From Elusimicrobia bacterium GWA2_56_46 (lineage in GTDB: Bacteria > Elusimicrobiota > Elusimicrobia > Elusimicrobiales > UBA9959), in assembly GCA_001799575.1 (NCBI GenBank), contig MGTT01000030.1, positions 1 through 64,000 on the forward strand: a stretch of DNA of 64,000 bases, given 5' to 3'. How positions within the stretch are numbered: the first letter of the stretch is position 1; every line of letters starts with the position of its first letter. The notes under the pieces were generated by a model. It was given only the letters and a program-made list of their open reading frames with translations. It made no database searches and was not told the DNA's origin. The translations under genes were made by a program, and so were the position numbers. Shown here piece after piece: positions 44,363-52,567 of this stretch.

Positions 44363-44391
44363 TTGACAATTAAAAAAACATGGTGTATAAT
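44363..44391 (+). promoter_or_regulatory. Sigma70 promoter of the heat-shock operon
   Basis: TTGACA (44363-44368), a 17-base spacer and TATAAT (44386-44391) are both consensus. The CIRCE operator overlaps the transcription start just downstream. Confidence 0.9.
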
Positions 44392-44395
44392 TTTG

Positions 44396-44422
44396 TTAGC
44401 ACTCAGGCAGACTGATTGCTAG
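44396..44422 (+). promoter_or_regulatory. CIRCE operator (HrcA-binding site)
   Basis: TTAGCACTC (44396-44404), nine bases, then GATTGCTAG (44414-44422). The left arm is consensus and the right arm matches GAGTGCTAA at seven of nine bases. HrcA encoded just downstream should bind here and repress the whole chaperone operon. A further TTAGCACTC at 44343-44351 overlaps the SDR stop codon; its would-be partner arm matches at only five of nine bases. Confidence 0.88.
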
Positions 44423-44437
44423 TTATGGAGAGACAGC

Positions 44438-45547
44438 ATGCGCGTGCTTAAGCCGGAAATAGCCCAGAACAGGAAAGAAAAGATCCTTAACTGGGTGGTC
44501 TACAATTATGTCAGCACCGGGAAGCCGGTCAGTTCCGACGTCATCGCCGCCAAGGGCGGGTTCAATATTTCCAGCGCCACTATAAGGAACATCCTGAAAG
44601 AGCTGGAAGAGACCGGCTACCTGTTCCAGACGCATACTTCCGGCGGCCGTATTCCCAGCGACAAGGGCTACCGGGTTTACGTTGACAACATCAGCCGCCT
44701 GCAGAAGCTCGCCGCCGCGGAGAAACAGAGGGTGGAGGAGGAATACGAGCGCCGCGTGGAACAGCTGGACGGTTTTCTTAAACACACTTCAAAAGTCATC
44801 TCCGATCTTTCCCATTGCGCCGGCTACGTGATCTCGGCCGATATCCAGGAGGACGCCGTGAAGCGCCTGGATCTGATAAGCCTCGGTTCCAAGAGCGTTC
44901 TTTCGGTTCTGTTCGTGCACTCCGGCATTATGAAGCATGCCTCGTTCCAGCTTGAACAACCGCTGGACAAGGGCGCCGTAAGGGATCTTTCCGCAAAGCT
45001 TAATAAGAGGCTTAAGGACGCGCCCGTGGCGGACGCGGCCCTGGTGGTGTGGAAGGAATTTCTGCAAAAAAGCGGCGGCCCGGAGCGTGAACTTTTGAAG
45101 AAACTTGTGGAGTATCTTGGCAATATAGCCAAGAATCCCGATCAGGTTTACCTGGAAGGCCTCAGCCGCATCTACGAGAACATGGAAGAGGGCGATATGA
45201 ACGAGATGCGGAATATCGCCCGGGTGCTGGAGGAGAAAGAGAAGTTCTCCGGCATGCTGCGCGAGCGCCTCAGGGACTGCGCCGGCAGGAGCAGGGCGCT
45301 GGCGGCGCCCGGGGGCAAAAAACATATCGTGGACGTGACTATAGGCTCCGAAAACGATATCAAGGAATTTAAGAATTTCAGCCTGGTCACCAGTTCCTAC
45401 TGCATGAACGATAAAACGGTGGGCCTGGTGGGCATCCTGGGCTATAAACGCATGGAGTATCCCAGGATGATCTCCATAGTGGATTCCGTCAGTTCCATGG
45501 TGGAGCAGATGCTTTCGGACTGGGACAAGCTGGATCTGGCGGACTGA
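44438..45547 (+). CDS. hrcA: HrcA heat-inducible transcription repressor
   Basis: This 369-residue repressor controls class I heat-shock genes by binding CIRCE; its own folding depends on chaperonin, which gives the heat signal. The N-terminal winged helix is clear (KILNWVVYNYVSTGKPVSS, SSATIRNILKELEE, TSGGRIPSDKGYRVYVD), followed by the dimerisation and GAF-like C-terminal domain (YKRMEYPRMISIVDSVS). GGAGAGA precedes the ATG. It is the first gene of hrcA-grpE-dnaK-dnaJ, directly under its own operator. Confidence 0.96.
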   Translation: MRVLKPEIAQNRKEKILNWVVYNYVSTGKPVSSDVIAAKGGFNISSATIRNILKELEETGYLFQTHTSGGRIPSDKGYRVYVDNISRLQKLAAAEKQRVEEEYERRVEQLDGFLKHTSKVISDLSHCAGYVISADIQEDAVKRLDLISLGSKSVLSVLFVHSGIMKHASFQLEQPLDKGAVRDLSAKLNKRLKDAPVADAALVVWKEFLQKSGGPERELLKKLVEYLGNIAKNPDQVYLEGLSRIYENMEEGDMNEMRNIARVLEEKEKFSGMLRERLRDCAGRSRALAAPGGKKHIVDVTIGSENDIKEFKNFSLVTSSYCMNDKTVGLVGILGYKRMEYPRMISIVDSVSSMVEQMLSDWDKLDLAD

Positions 45548-45551
45548 AAGC

Positions 45552-45574
45552 CAGGGTAGAGGGTTCAGGGTATG
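45552..45574 (+). repeat. Degenerate heptamer repeat before grpE
   Basis: AGGGTAG-AGGGTTC-AGGGTAT (from about 45553) fills the spacer between hrcA and grpE and supplies the purine-rich stretch before the grpE start. It belongs with the other period-7 repeats of the window. Confidence 0.6.
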
Positions 45575-46234
45575 GAAAACAAGAAACATAAACATCACGA
45601 AGAAAAAAAGAACGGCGGGACTCCGGTTCCGGGCGGGATGGAGTGCGAGTGCGATAAAAATAACGAATGCGTTTGCGAGGAAGTCGCGCCCGCCGCCGGA
45701 CAACAGGCGGACAAAAAAGCCCCCGCCCCCGATTATTACGCGCAGCTTCTGTGCGTGAAAGCCGATTTTGAGAATTACCGCAAGCGCGTGGAGAAAGAAA
45801 AGCCTGAGTTCGTAAAATTCGGCAAGGCCGAGATCCTGCTCAGGCTGCTGCCGCTGTACGATATGCTGCTGCAGGCCCATCTGCATATAAACAAAGTGCA
45901 GGCCGGCGGGAAAGAAGAGCCGGGGCAGACGCAGGACATTGTGAAAGGCCTCGAAATGATCTTTAAGGAATTTTCCAAGGTCTTCGAGGCGGAGGGCATA
46001 CGGCCCATGGACCTGGTGGGCAAGCCTTACGATCCTATGGCTTCGGAGATCATTGGCATAGACGAGGGAACCAAAGAGAACGACGGGCTTGTCACCGAAG
46101 AGTTTCAGAAAGGTTTCTACTACGGCGACAAAATCCTGAGACCCGCAAGGGTCAAGATAGCGAAAATGAAGGCCCCGGCTCCGGAAGCCGGGGGAGGGCA
46201 GGGCGAGGGCGAGCCGGAAAAAGAGGGGAAGTAA
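45572..46234 (+). CDS. grpE: GrpE nucleotide exchange factor
   Basis: This 220-residue cochaperone releases ADP from DnaK. After a charged N-terminus come the long paired helix (about 55-120; LLCVKADFENYRKRVEKE) and the beta-wing (RPMDLVGKPYDPMASEIIG, GFYYGDKILRPARVKI). An unusual feature is a cysteine cluster near residues 25-33, in the pattern C-x-C-x6-C-x-C (ECECDKNNECVCEE), which could bind metal; GrpE proteins normally lack it. It lies in the hrcA operon, 24 bases after hrcA. Confidence 0.93.
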   Translation: MENKKHKHHEEKKNGGTPVPGGMECECDKNNECVCEEVAPAAGQQADKKAPAPDYYAQLLCVKADFENYRKRVEKEKPEFVKFGKAEILLRLLPLYDMLLQAHLHINKVQAGGKEEPGQTQDIVKGLEMIFKEFSKVFEAEGIRPMDLVGKPYDPMASEIIGIDEGTKENDGLVTEEFQKGFYYGDKILRPARVKIAKMKAPAPEAGGGQGEGEPEKEGK

Positions 46235-46267
46235 ACTTTTGGAGCGAATTACAGGAGGAATACGTAT

Positions 46268-48145
46268 ATGGCTAAGATAATAGGAATCGACTTAGGAACT
46301 TCAAATACCGCCGCGGCGGTGATGGAAGGCGGCAAAACCACCATCATCCCGTCGGCCGAAGGCACCACGCTGGGCGGCAAGGCTTTCCCGTCCTACGTGG
46401 CGTTCACCAAGGACGGTCAGATGCTGGTGGGTGAACCCGCCCGCAGGCAGGCGGTGGCGAATCCGGAATCCACGGTCTCCGCTTTCAAAAGGAAAATGGG
46501 CACCGACCACAAATATAAGATCGCGGGCAAGGAATTCACCCCGCAGCAGCTCTCGGCCTACCTGCTGCAGAAAGTCAAGAGGGACGCCGAAGCGTTCCTG
46601 GGAGAAAAGATAGAGAAAGCCGTGATCACGGTGCCGGCCTATTTCAACGACAACCAGCGCCAGGCCACCAAGGACGCCGGCACGATCGCCGGGCTGGAAG
46701 TGGTGCGCCTGGTGAACGAGCCCACGGCCGCCGCTCTGGCCTACGGCCTGGATAAGGAGGGCCGCGACCAGAAGATCATGGTGTTCGATCTCGGGGGCGG
46801 CACTCTGGACGTCACCATCATGGAAATGGGGAAGGAAGGCACTTTCGACGTCATCTCGACCTCGGGCGACACGCAGCTGGGCGGAACCGACATGGACAAC
46901 GCCCTCATAGACTACATTGCCGACGAATTCCGCAAGGACACCGGCATAGACCTCAAGAAGGATCCGACTTCCGGCCAGCGCATCAAAGAGGCCGCGGAAA
47001 AGGCCAAGATAGAGCTCTCCACGGTCATGGAGACCGAGCTCAATCTGCCGTTCATTTCCGCGGACGCCGCCGGGCCGAAGCATCTGGCGCTCAAGCTGTC
47101 CCGCGCGAAGCTGGAATCCCTGGTGGATCCCATCGTCAAGCGCTGCCAGAAATCCGTGGACACCGCCATTGCCGACGCGAAACTTAAAACTTCCGATATC
47201 CACCGCGTCATCCTGGTCGGCGGCCCCACCCGTATGCCCATAGTCCAGCGCTTCGTGGAAAGTTACGTGGGCAAGAAGATCGAGCACGGCATCGACCCCA
47301 TGGAGTGCGTGGCCGCGGGCGCGTCCGTGCAGGCCGCGGTTCTCACTGGCGACGTAAAGGACGTGCTCCTTCTGGACGTCACGCCCCTTACGCTCGGCAT
47401 CGAGACCCTGGGCGGCGTGCGCACCCCGCTGATCGAGAAGAACACCACCATTCCGGTAAAGAAGAACCAGGTGTTCTCCACCGCCGCCGACAACCAGCCG
47501 GCGGTGACCATCCACGTTCTCCAGGGCGAGCGCGCCATGGCCAGCGACAATGTCTCGCTGGGTAAATTCGACCTGGACGGCATTCCGCCGGCCCCGCGCG
47601 GAGTGCCCCAGATAGAGGTGACATTCGACATCGACGCCAACGGCATTCTGCAGGTGCACGCCAAGGATCTGGGCACCGGCAAGGCCCAGCATATCACCAT
47701 CTCGGCGCCGAACAAACTATCCAAGGAAGAGATAGACAAGTTCATGAAACAGGCCGAGCAATTCTCCGAACAGGACAAGAAGTATAAGGAGAAAGTGGAC
47801 GCCAAGAACGAAGCCGACAGCGTTCTTTACATGACCGAAAAAGCCCTCAAGGAACACGGGGACAAGATCTCCCAGGACGAACGCCTGGCCGTGGATCGCG
47901 CCATAACCGAACTCAAGGACGCGCTCAAGGGCGACGACGTGGAAAAGATCAAAAAGGCCAAGGACGGCCTGGTGCAGGTGTCGCAGAAACTGGGTGAGGC
48001 CGTTTATAAGGCTTCCCAGCCCAAGTCCGGCCCCGGCGCCGGCGGCGGTTCCTCCGCGGGCGGTTCCCCGGAACAGGAACACGCCCACGCCGGAAAGAAA
48101 GAAGACGTGGTAGACGCCGAAGTCGTGGACGAGAACAAGAAATAG
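46268..48145 (+). CDS. dnaK: DnaK (Hsp70) chaperone
   Basis: This 625-residue Hsp70 has the ATPase domain (residues 1-380) with [52 protein letters not shown] and VGGPTRMP, the linker [10 protein letters not shown], a beta-sandwich substrate domain (about 390-500) and a helical lid with a glycine-rich tail. The first phosphate loop has GTSNT where many bacterial DnaKs have GTTNS, a known variation. The ATG follows AGGAGG. It is the third gene of the HrcA-controlled operon. Confidence 0.97.
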   Translation: MAKIIGIDLGTSNTAAAVMEGGKTTIIPSAEGTTLGGKAFPSYVAFTKDGQMLVGEPARRQAVANPESTVSAFKRKMGTDHKYKIAGKEFTPQQLSAYLLQKVKRDAEAFLGEKIEKAVITVPAYFNDNQRQATKDAGTIAGLEVVRLVNEPTAAALAYGLDKEGRDQKIMVFDLGGGTLDVTIMEMGKEGTFDVISTSGDTQLGGTDMDNALIDYIADEFRKDTGIDLKKDPTSGQRIKEAAEKAKIELSTVMETELNLPFISADAAGPKHLALKLSRAKLESLVDPIVKRCQKSVDTAIADAKLKTSDIHRVILVGGPTRMPIVQRFVESYVGKKIEHGIDPMECVAAGASVQAAVLTGDVKDVLLLDVTPLTLGIETLGGVRTPLIEKNTTIPVKKNQVFSTAADNQPAVTIHVLQGERAMASDNVSLGKFDLDGIPPAPRGVPQIEVTFDIDANGILQVHAKDLGTGKAQHITISAPNKLSKEEIDKFMKQAEQFSEQDKKYKEKVDAKNEADSVLYMTEKALKEHGDKISQDERLAVDRAITELKDALKGDDVEKIKKAKDGLVQVSQKLGEAVYKASQPKSGPGAGGGSSAGGSPEQEHAHAGKKEDVVDAEVVDENKK

Positions 48146-48245
48146 CGCTGAAAAGCTGGAAGCGCTGAAGAGCTGAAGAGCGGAATTAGTATAATTAATT
48201 TCGTTCTGAACTTTCAGCGCTTTCGCGCTTCAGCACTTCAACACT
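48146..48245. repeat. Octamer-based inverted repeat between dnaK and dnaJ
   Basis: After the dnaK stop, units of period 8 (GCTGAAGA type) run from 48146 to about 48182, and complementary units (CTTTCAGC, CTTCAGCA, CTTCAACA) from about 48212 to 48245, around an AT-rich centre with TAGTATAATTAAT. Folded RNA would make a long imperfect hairpin, a possible processing or attenuation point that separates DnaK from DnaJ levels. Confidence 0.6.
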
Positions 48246-48250
48246 GAATT

Positions 48251-49384
48251 ATGGCAACCAACGATTACTACAGGACTCTGGGCGTGGCGCGGAACGCTTC
48301 CGAACAGGAAATAAAGACCGCTTTCCGGAAACTGGCGCTTAAACACCACCCCGACCGCAACGACGGCAATAAAGAATCGGAAGCCCGGTTCAAGGAAGCG
48401 GGGGAGGCTTACGAGGTGCTGTCCAACCCGGAAAAGCGGCGTATTTACGACCAGTTCGGGGCCGAGGGCCTGAGAGCTGGCGGCGGAGGCCGGGGCCCCG
48501 GCGGGTTCGGCGGCTTCCAGAACGCCGATATGGGCGACATCTTCGGGGATATTTTCGACAACCTTTTCACCGACGCCGGCGGCGGCCACAGGCGGCCGCG
48601 CTCAAGGCGCGGGGCCGATCTTAAATACGCGACGGAGATCTCTCTTGAAGAAGCCTTTGCCGGCGTAAAAGTCCCGGTAAATTTCGACAGGACCGAGGTC
48701 TGCGGCGCTTGCGGCGGCACCGGCGCCAGGCCCAAAACGGGCCTGAAAAAATGCCCCACCTGCCGCGGGGCGGGGCGCGTGCAGTACGCCCAGGGTTTCT
48801 TTTCTTTCAGCCAGACCTGCCCCGATTGCGGCGGCCAGGGCGAAGTCGTCACCGCCCCGTGCGTGGAATGCGGCGGCTCTGGACAGGAAAAAAAGTCGGT
48901 TTCCCTCAATATCAAGATCCCGGCCGGCGCCGATGACGGCACCACGCTGCGCGTTTCCGGCGCGGGCGACGCGGGGCTCAAAGGGGGCGATTCCGGCGAT
49001 CTTTACGTGCAGGTGCGGCTGAAACATCATCCCCATTTCGAACGCGACGGCGTGGATCTGCTTTACAGCTGCGGTTTGACCGTGGCGCAGGCCGCGCTGG
49101 GCGGAGATGTCCAGGTGCCGTCGATCGAGGGGGAAAAGGTGACCATCAAGATCCCGCCCGGCACGCAGTACGGCAAGGTGTTCAGGATCCGCGACAAGGG
49201 TATGCCGCACCCGGGCGGAAAGCAGCGCGGCGATCTGCTGGTCAAGGCCGTTGTGGAAGTTCCGACCGACCTTACCCCCAGGCAGACGGAACTGCTGGAA
49301 GAACTGGGTAAGACTTTCGGCCACGAGCCTCCGGCGAAGGAAAAAGAAGAGGATAAAAGTTTTTTCAAAAAGATCCTGGGTTAG
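48251..49384 (+). CDS. dnaJ: DnaJ (Hsp40) cochaperone
   Basis: This 377-residue cochaperone stimulates DnaK. It has the J domain (residues 1-70) with the HPD motif in LKHHPDRND, a Gly/Phe-rich linker (about 74-115), and four CxxCxGxG zinc motifs (about 153-215; [32 protein letters not shown]). C-terminal substrate-binding domains follow ([14 protein letters not shown]). No good ribosome site precedes the ATG, and the octamer hairpin lies directly upstream, so it may be translated less than dnaK. rsmE follows after eight bases. Confidence 0.96.
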   Translation: MATNDYYRTLGVARNASEQEIKTAFRKLALKHHPDRNDGNKESEARFKEAGEAYEVLSNPEKRRIYDQFGAEGLRAGGGGRGPGGFGGFQNADMGDIFGDIFDNLFTDAGGGHRRPRSRRGADLKYATEISLEEAFAGVKVPVNFDRTEVCGACGGTGARPKTGLKKCPTCRGAGRVQYAQGFFSFSQTCPDCGGQGEVVTAPCVECGGSGQEKKSVSLNIKIPAGADDGTTLRVSGAGDAGLKGGDSGDLYVQVRLKHHPHFERDGVDLLYSCGLTVAQAALGGDVQVPSIEGEKVTIKIPPGTQYGKVFRIRDKGMPHPGGKQRGDLLVKAVVEVPTDLTPRQTELLEELGKTFGHEPPAKEKEEDKSFFKKILG

Positions 49385-49392
49385 CGCCGCTT

Positions 49393-50103
49393 ATGCCGCA
49401 ATATTTCATTCCTCCGGAGATGATCCGCGCGGGCTCTTTTTCAGCCGACGAGGAGGAATCGCGCCACATCACGCGCGCGGCGCGCAAGCGCGCGGGGGAC
49501 GAGATAGAGATCTTTGACGGCAGGGGGAATCGCTACCTGGCGGCGATAGAGGCCGCCGGCGATCGGGTGTCCGGAAAGATCAAGGGCCGGCTGGACTCGC
49601 CGGTTTATAAGACCCGGCTGGTGCTGTGCTTCGCCCCGGTCTCGCGGGCGGCGGCCGAAGCGGTCATAGAGCACTGCACCGAAGCCGGCGTCGCGGCGTT
49701 CCAGCCCGTTCTGACTTCTCGGACGCAGTTCGACTGGTTCGAGTCCTGGCCGGAAAAGGCCAGGAGGTTCGAGTCTCTCCTCATAGCCGCGTGCAAGCAA
49801 TGCGGCCGCGCGTCCTTTCCGGAACTTTTGAAGCCGCAAAAATTCGACGATCTGCTGGCCGAAAACGGGCCGGCGGTGATAGCGTCGGGAGAGGCGTCGG
49901 GCAGTTTCGGAGCCCTCGCTCCGGCGTTTAATAACGCGAAGGCGCTGAAAGTTTTTATCGGGCCCGAGGGTGGTTTCACCAAGGGGGAGATGGAATACGC
50001 CGCCGAAAAAGGCGTAAAAAGTTTTTCCCTCGGAAAGCACACGCTGCGGGCCGAGACGGCCGCCCTGGCCGCCTCAGTGATAATCCTGGACACCCTCGGA
50101 TAA
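49393..50103 (+). CDS. rsmE: RsmE 16S rRNA m3U1498 methyltransferase
   Basis: This 236-residue SPOUT-class enzyme methylates U1498 of 16S rRNA. An N-terminal PUA-like domain (about 1-70; HITRAARKRAGDEIEIFDGRGN) precedes the knotted SAM-binding domain with FIGPEGGFTKGEMEYA and LGKHTLRAETAALAA, both hallmark motifs. It is co-transcribed with dnaJ (eight-base gap), a linkage common in many bacteria. The long repeat-filled gap after it suggests the operon ends here. Confidence 0.94.
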   Translation: MPQYFIPPEMIRAGSFSADEEESRHITRAARKRAGDEIEIFDGRGNRYLAAIEAAGDRVSGKIKGRLDSPVYKTRLVLCFAPVSRAAAEAVIEHCTEAGVAAFQPVLTSRTQFDWFESWPEKARRFESLLIAACKQCGRASFPELLKPQKFDDLLAENGPAVIASGEASGSFGALAPAFNNAKALKVFIGPEGGFTKGEMEYAAEKGVKSFSLGKHTLRAETAALAASVIILDTLG

Positions 50104-50115
50104 ATGTAACGCCGG

Positions 50116-50192
50116 GCAAAGGTGCCAGGCTTATTTTTCAGCAAAGGTGCCAGGCTTATTTTTCAGCAGAAAAATGTGCCTGGCTCCTTTGC
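50116..50192. repeat. Tandem 25-mer followed by inverted copy
   Basis: A 25-base unit containing GCAAAGGTGCCAGGC occurs twice in tandem (50116-50140, 50141-50165). GCCTGGCTCCTTTGC (50178-50192) is its inverted copy with one mismatch, so the second unit folds into a 15-bp stem. No T-run follows. The form resembles REP-type palindromes; it lies at the end of the heat-shock operon in the 532-base gap 50104-50635. Confidence 0.8.
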
Positions 50193-50226
50193 CCCAGTGT
50201 AGGGCTGGTTGGCTTTGGCCTGAGCA

Positions 50227-50323
50227 CCGCAGGATAGTAAAGCGGGGGCCTGCCGGGGCAAGGCCTTTTCGCGTTCCGTCGGCGGCCTGCCGGTTCGAAA
50301 AGGCCTCGCCCCGCCACCCCGCG
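50227..50323 (-). repeat. Palindromic intergenic element, copy C
   Basis: GGGGCAAGGCCTTTTCG (50255-50271) pairs with 50296-50312 with one mismatch. The loop matches that of copy B on the opposite strand (GCAGGCCGCCGA followed by GGAACGCG). The left 26 bases recur at 42301-42326. Confidence 0.78.
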
Positions 50324-50505
50324 TAAAATTTACACACCGGATGGTCCCTCAGTTTTAAATTCCCCGGCGTTTCCCTATAAAATATCTTGACTTTCGCCCA
50401 TTCACGATACGGCACTGAAAATACAGACGCAGTGTGCGGTAAGGGTATGGAGATATGGAGAGACTGGACGTAGGTATAAAGACCTGTACGAAACATGCCA
50501 AAAAA

Positions 50506-50533
50506 CAGAACCATTATAGGCACAATGGTTCTG
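50506..50533. other. 10-bp perfect hairpin
   Basis: CAGAACCATT (50506-50515) and AATGGTTCTG (50524-50533) form a perfect stem with an eight-base loop, in a locally AT-richer stretch about 100 bases before the secreted-protein gene. No T-run follows; it could be an operator or leader structure. Confidence 0.6.
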
Positions 50534-50635
50534 TTAGGCAAACACCTAATGTTCTAAACTTTAAGTGTGGAAATAAAGTCTGCACGTATAGTATGTGCAC
50601 TGGGTTTAAAACGCAGACGATTAAGGAGATTAAAA

Positions 50636-51151
50636 ATGAGGAATGTCATAATGTCAATGGCGGTATTGATAGGATTTGCAAATGGAGCGTATGCCCAAAA
50701 CACTGTAAAGCAACTTGAAAAATACACTCTGGCTTCAGCAGCGGCCGCAATAACCGCTCCCGCGCCAGGAATGTCCGTCGAGGCGGCAGGGCAGATACGG
50801 ACTGTTTGCTTCGAGTTGTCAAGAGATGGCGTTTTTTTCTCCCGCACACCTGAAAAGTTTTGTGTTGAGGAAAAGAAACAAAGTGGAGCTATTATTCCTA
50901 TAAAAGTCGTACTCGGCTTGGATGAAATGGGTAGATTCCGCAAAGTCGCCGAGTTCGACCTGGAACTTTTACAGCGGGCGAAATGCATGGACTGTAATCA
51001 GGATGTTTACGGAATTTCCAATCCCTCAAACACGCTCTTCAACGAGCTTGTGATAAAATTCGATGGGACGCGCTCCGTGTTCGATGGCAATGAGTCTGGT
51101 TCCGTATCTATCGGAACGATGGTGTTTAAATACAGAAGTATTCCGCGCTAA
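50636..51151 (+). CDS. Secreted protein of unknown function
   Basis: This 171-residue protein has a signal peptide (residues 1-20, ending GAYA) and a soluble body with two cysteines in RAKCMDCNQ, a possible disulfide or metal pair. I recognise no family. AAGGAG lies before the ATG at 50636; longer in-frame starts lack a site. Codon use is richer in A/T than in the chaperone genes upstream, and the gene sits among repeats, so it may be acquired. The next gene also encodes an exported protein, about 140 bases on. Confidence 0.65.
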   Translation: MRNVIMSMAVLIGFANGAYAQNTVKQLEKYTLASAAAAITAPAPGMSVEAAGQIRTVCFELSRDGVFFSRTPEKFCVEEKKQSGAIIPIKVVLGLDEMGRFRKVAEFDLELLQRAKCMDCNQDVYGISNPSNTLFNELVIKFDGTRSVFDGNESGSVSIGTMVFKYRSIPR

Positions 51152-51288
51152 AAATGGCTTTTACAGCCAAATGAGGAGGCTGGCTCTTTTTGGCTTCACA
51201 AAGGCCCATGCGGCGAAAGGTTCAGGCGGTTAAACTATAAGTGGATCTGACTTACGCGCACTAAACGAAAGTATAGGAGGAAAACTTA

Positions 51289-52404
51289 ATGAAGATAACA
51301 CTGGCGGCGGTAGTGATGGCGGTTTCAACCTGTGCGGCTTATGCGGCGGATTCTTCAGGTTTGCAGACTCTCCGTGTTTCCGACATTAAAGGGATGTCAG
51401 CAACGGGTATTTTTTCTCCGGTTGTTGAACCGGCGGCGGCGCTCATGGATGTCAAGGGTGGGACATCAGGCTACACTTTCAGCAGCATTGTCAAAAGTCA
51501 GGAGATAACTGTACAGTCACTCTCCGGGCTCTCAGGAGCAGCCAGGGGCGTGGTTAGAATGGGTAAGCAGGCGACCTATTCCGGTTATGATAAATACGAG
51601 ACCAGAGAGGAGGCTTTAGGGGCACAGGCCGCGCTTGTGGATAAATTCAAACAAAGCGGCATTCCTGTGCTTGGCTCGACGGTTAATCAACGCTATATTG
51701 ATGGCAAGTTCAGGATTTCGGTGAAGTATTTAGCGAAAGTTTCTGTCATAAGCAAGAAAGTATTCAGCAGCGATGCCTACCGCGCGGAGGCTGATGCCCG
51801 CGCTGATATGGCGAAAAATGTGTCCGAGCTGAAAAAGGCGGGGTGTATAATCAACGCGACAAAAGTGGTGGAGGGCGTGGATTCAGACGGTCTTCTCTAC
51901 GCTTTCCGCATAGATTATACGGAGGAAAAACCGACTCTGCTGACCGATGAATATATCAGCAAAGCGAATACGGATCAGGCGGCGGCCGTTGTTGAAGCCA
52001 TAGTGGGCGCCTTATCTTCAAAAGGTGTCGTGGTGCTTGAATCCAGCAGCCAACCCACTCCGCGAGTCAGTTATATCGCCAAAGACTTAGACATGTGGAC
52101 CTTGACCAGCCCTCAATCACGCGATATAGCTACCGCTAAAGCTGATCTGGCAAAACAAATTGCCGATCTGCGATCCCGGGGGGCACTGATGGTGGAGGCT
52201 TATCTGGAAAGCGTCAATTCGTTCATGCCGCCTCATAGCACGGCGGTATTTATCCGCGGAGATAATATGCCGGAGCCGAAAACCATAATGGTGCCCGCGG
52301 CGGAATTTGATGAAAGACTTAATCAGCTTAAAGCGGAGAACGCCACTATCCTTATGATAGACAGAGGGATATACTCCTCCGTCGTATACATTCCAGCGAA
52401 GTGA
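51289..52404 (+). CDS. Secreted repeat protein of unknown function
   Basis: This 371-residue protein has a signal peptide (about 1-20, ending AAYA). The body holds about four repeats of roughly 65-75 residues, each with a helix and a Gly turn: AQAALVDKFKQSGIPVLGS, ADMAKNVSELKKAGCIINAT, AVVEAIVGALSSKGVVVLES and ADLAKQIADLRSRGALMVEA. I know no matching family. AGGAGG precedes the ATG. A clear intrinsic terminator follows at 52462. Its role is unknown; the repeats suggest a periplasmic or surface scaffold. Confidence 0.65.
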   Translation: MKITLAAVVMAVSTCAAYAADSSGLQTLRVSDIKGMSATGIFSPVVEPAAALMDVKGGTSGYTFSSIVKSQEITVQSLSGLSGAARGVVRMGKQATYSGYDKYETREEALGAQAALVDKFKQSGIPVLGSTVNQRYIDGKFRISVKYLAKVSVISKKVFSSDAYRAEADARADMAKNVSELKKAGCIINATKVVEGVDSDGLLYAFRIDYTEEKPTLLTDEYISKANTDQAAAVVEAIVGALSSKGVVVLESSSQPTPRVSYIAKDLDMWTLTSPQSRDIATAKADLAKQIADLRSRGALMVEAYLESVNSFMPPHSTAVFIRGDNMPEPKTIMVPAAEFDERLNQLKAENATILMIDRGIYSSVVYIPAK

Positions 52405-52461
52405 TGAAGTATCGACGCAGGGGACGTTGATTCGTTTATCGGAGTGGTTCAGTAGTAATGA

Positions 52462-52495
52462 CCGGAGGGCTTTGGGGCTCTCCGGTTTTATTTTT
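52462..52495 (+). terminator. Intrinsic terminator
   Basis: CCGGAGGGC (52462-52470), loop TTTGGG, GCTCTCCGG (52477-52485) with one G-U pair, followed by TTTTATTTTT. It ends transcription of the secreted repeat protein. Confidence 0.88.
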
Positions 52496-52508
52496 GGGAT
52501 ATTTCAAC

Positions 52509-52542
52509 GCGACAGGACGGTGTCGGGGTGGTCTGCTATAGT
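52509..52542 (+). promoter_or_regulatory. Palindrome plus -10 module, copy 2
   Basis: GCGACAG-GACG-GTGTCGGG (52509-52527) is an imperfect copy of the palindrome at 42380. TATAGT (52537-52542) begins 10 bases after it, the same spacing as copies 1 and 3. It drives the DUF1016 nuclease gene. Confidence 0.5.
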
Positions 52543-52567
52543 TTAAAGAGGATAGGGGTGAAAAATT

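Noticed and set aside
46301-47692. 463-residue antisense frame within dnaK
   Set aside because: Shadow of a highly conserved gene with high third-position GC; composition (His/Gly/Arg rich) is typical of a non-coding frame.
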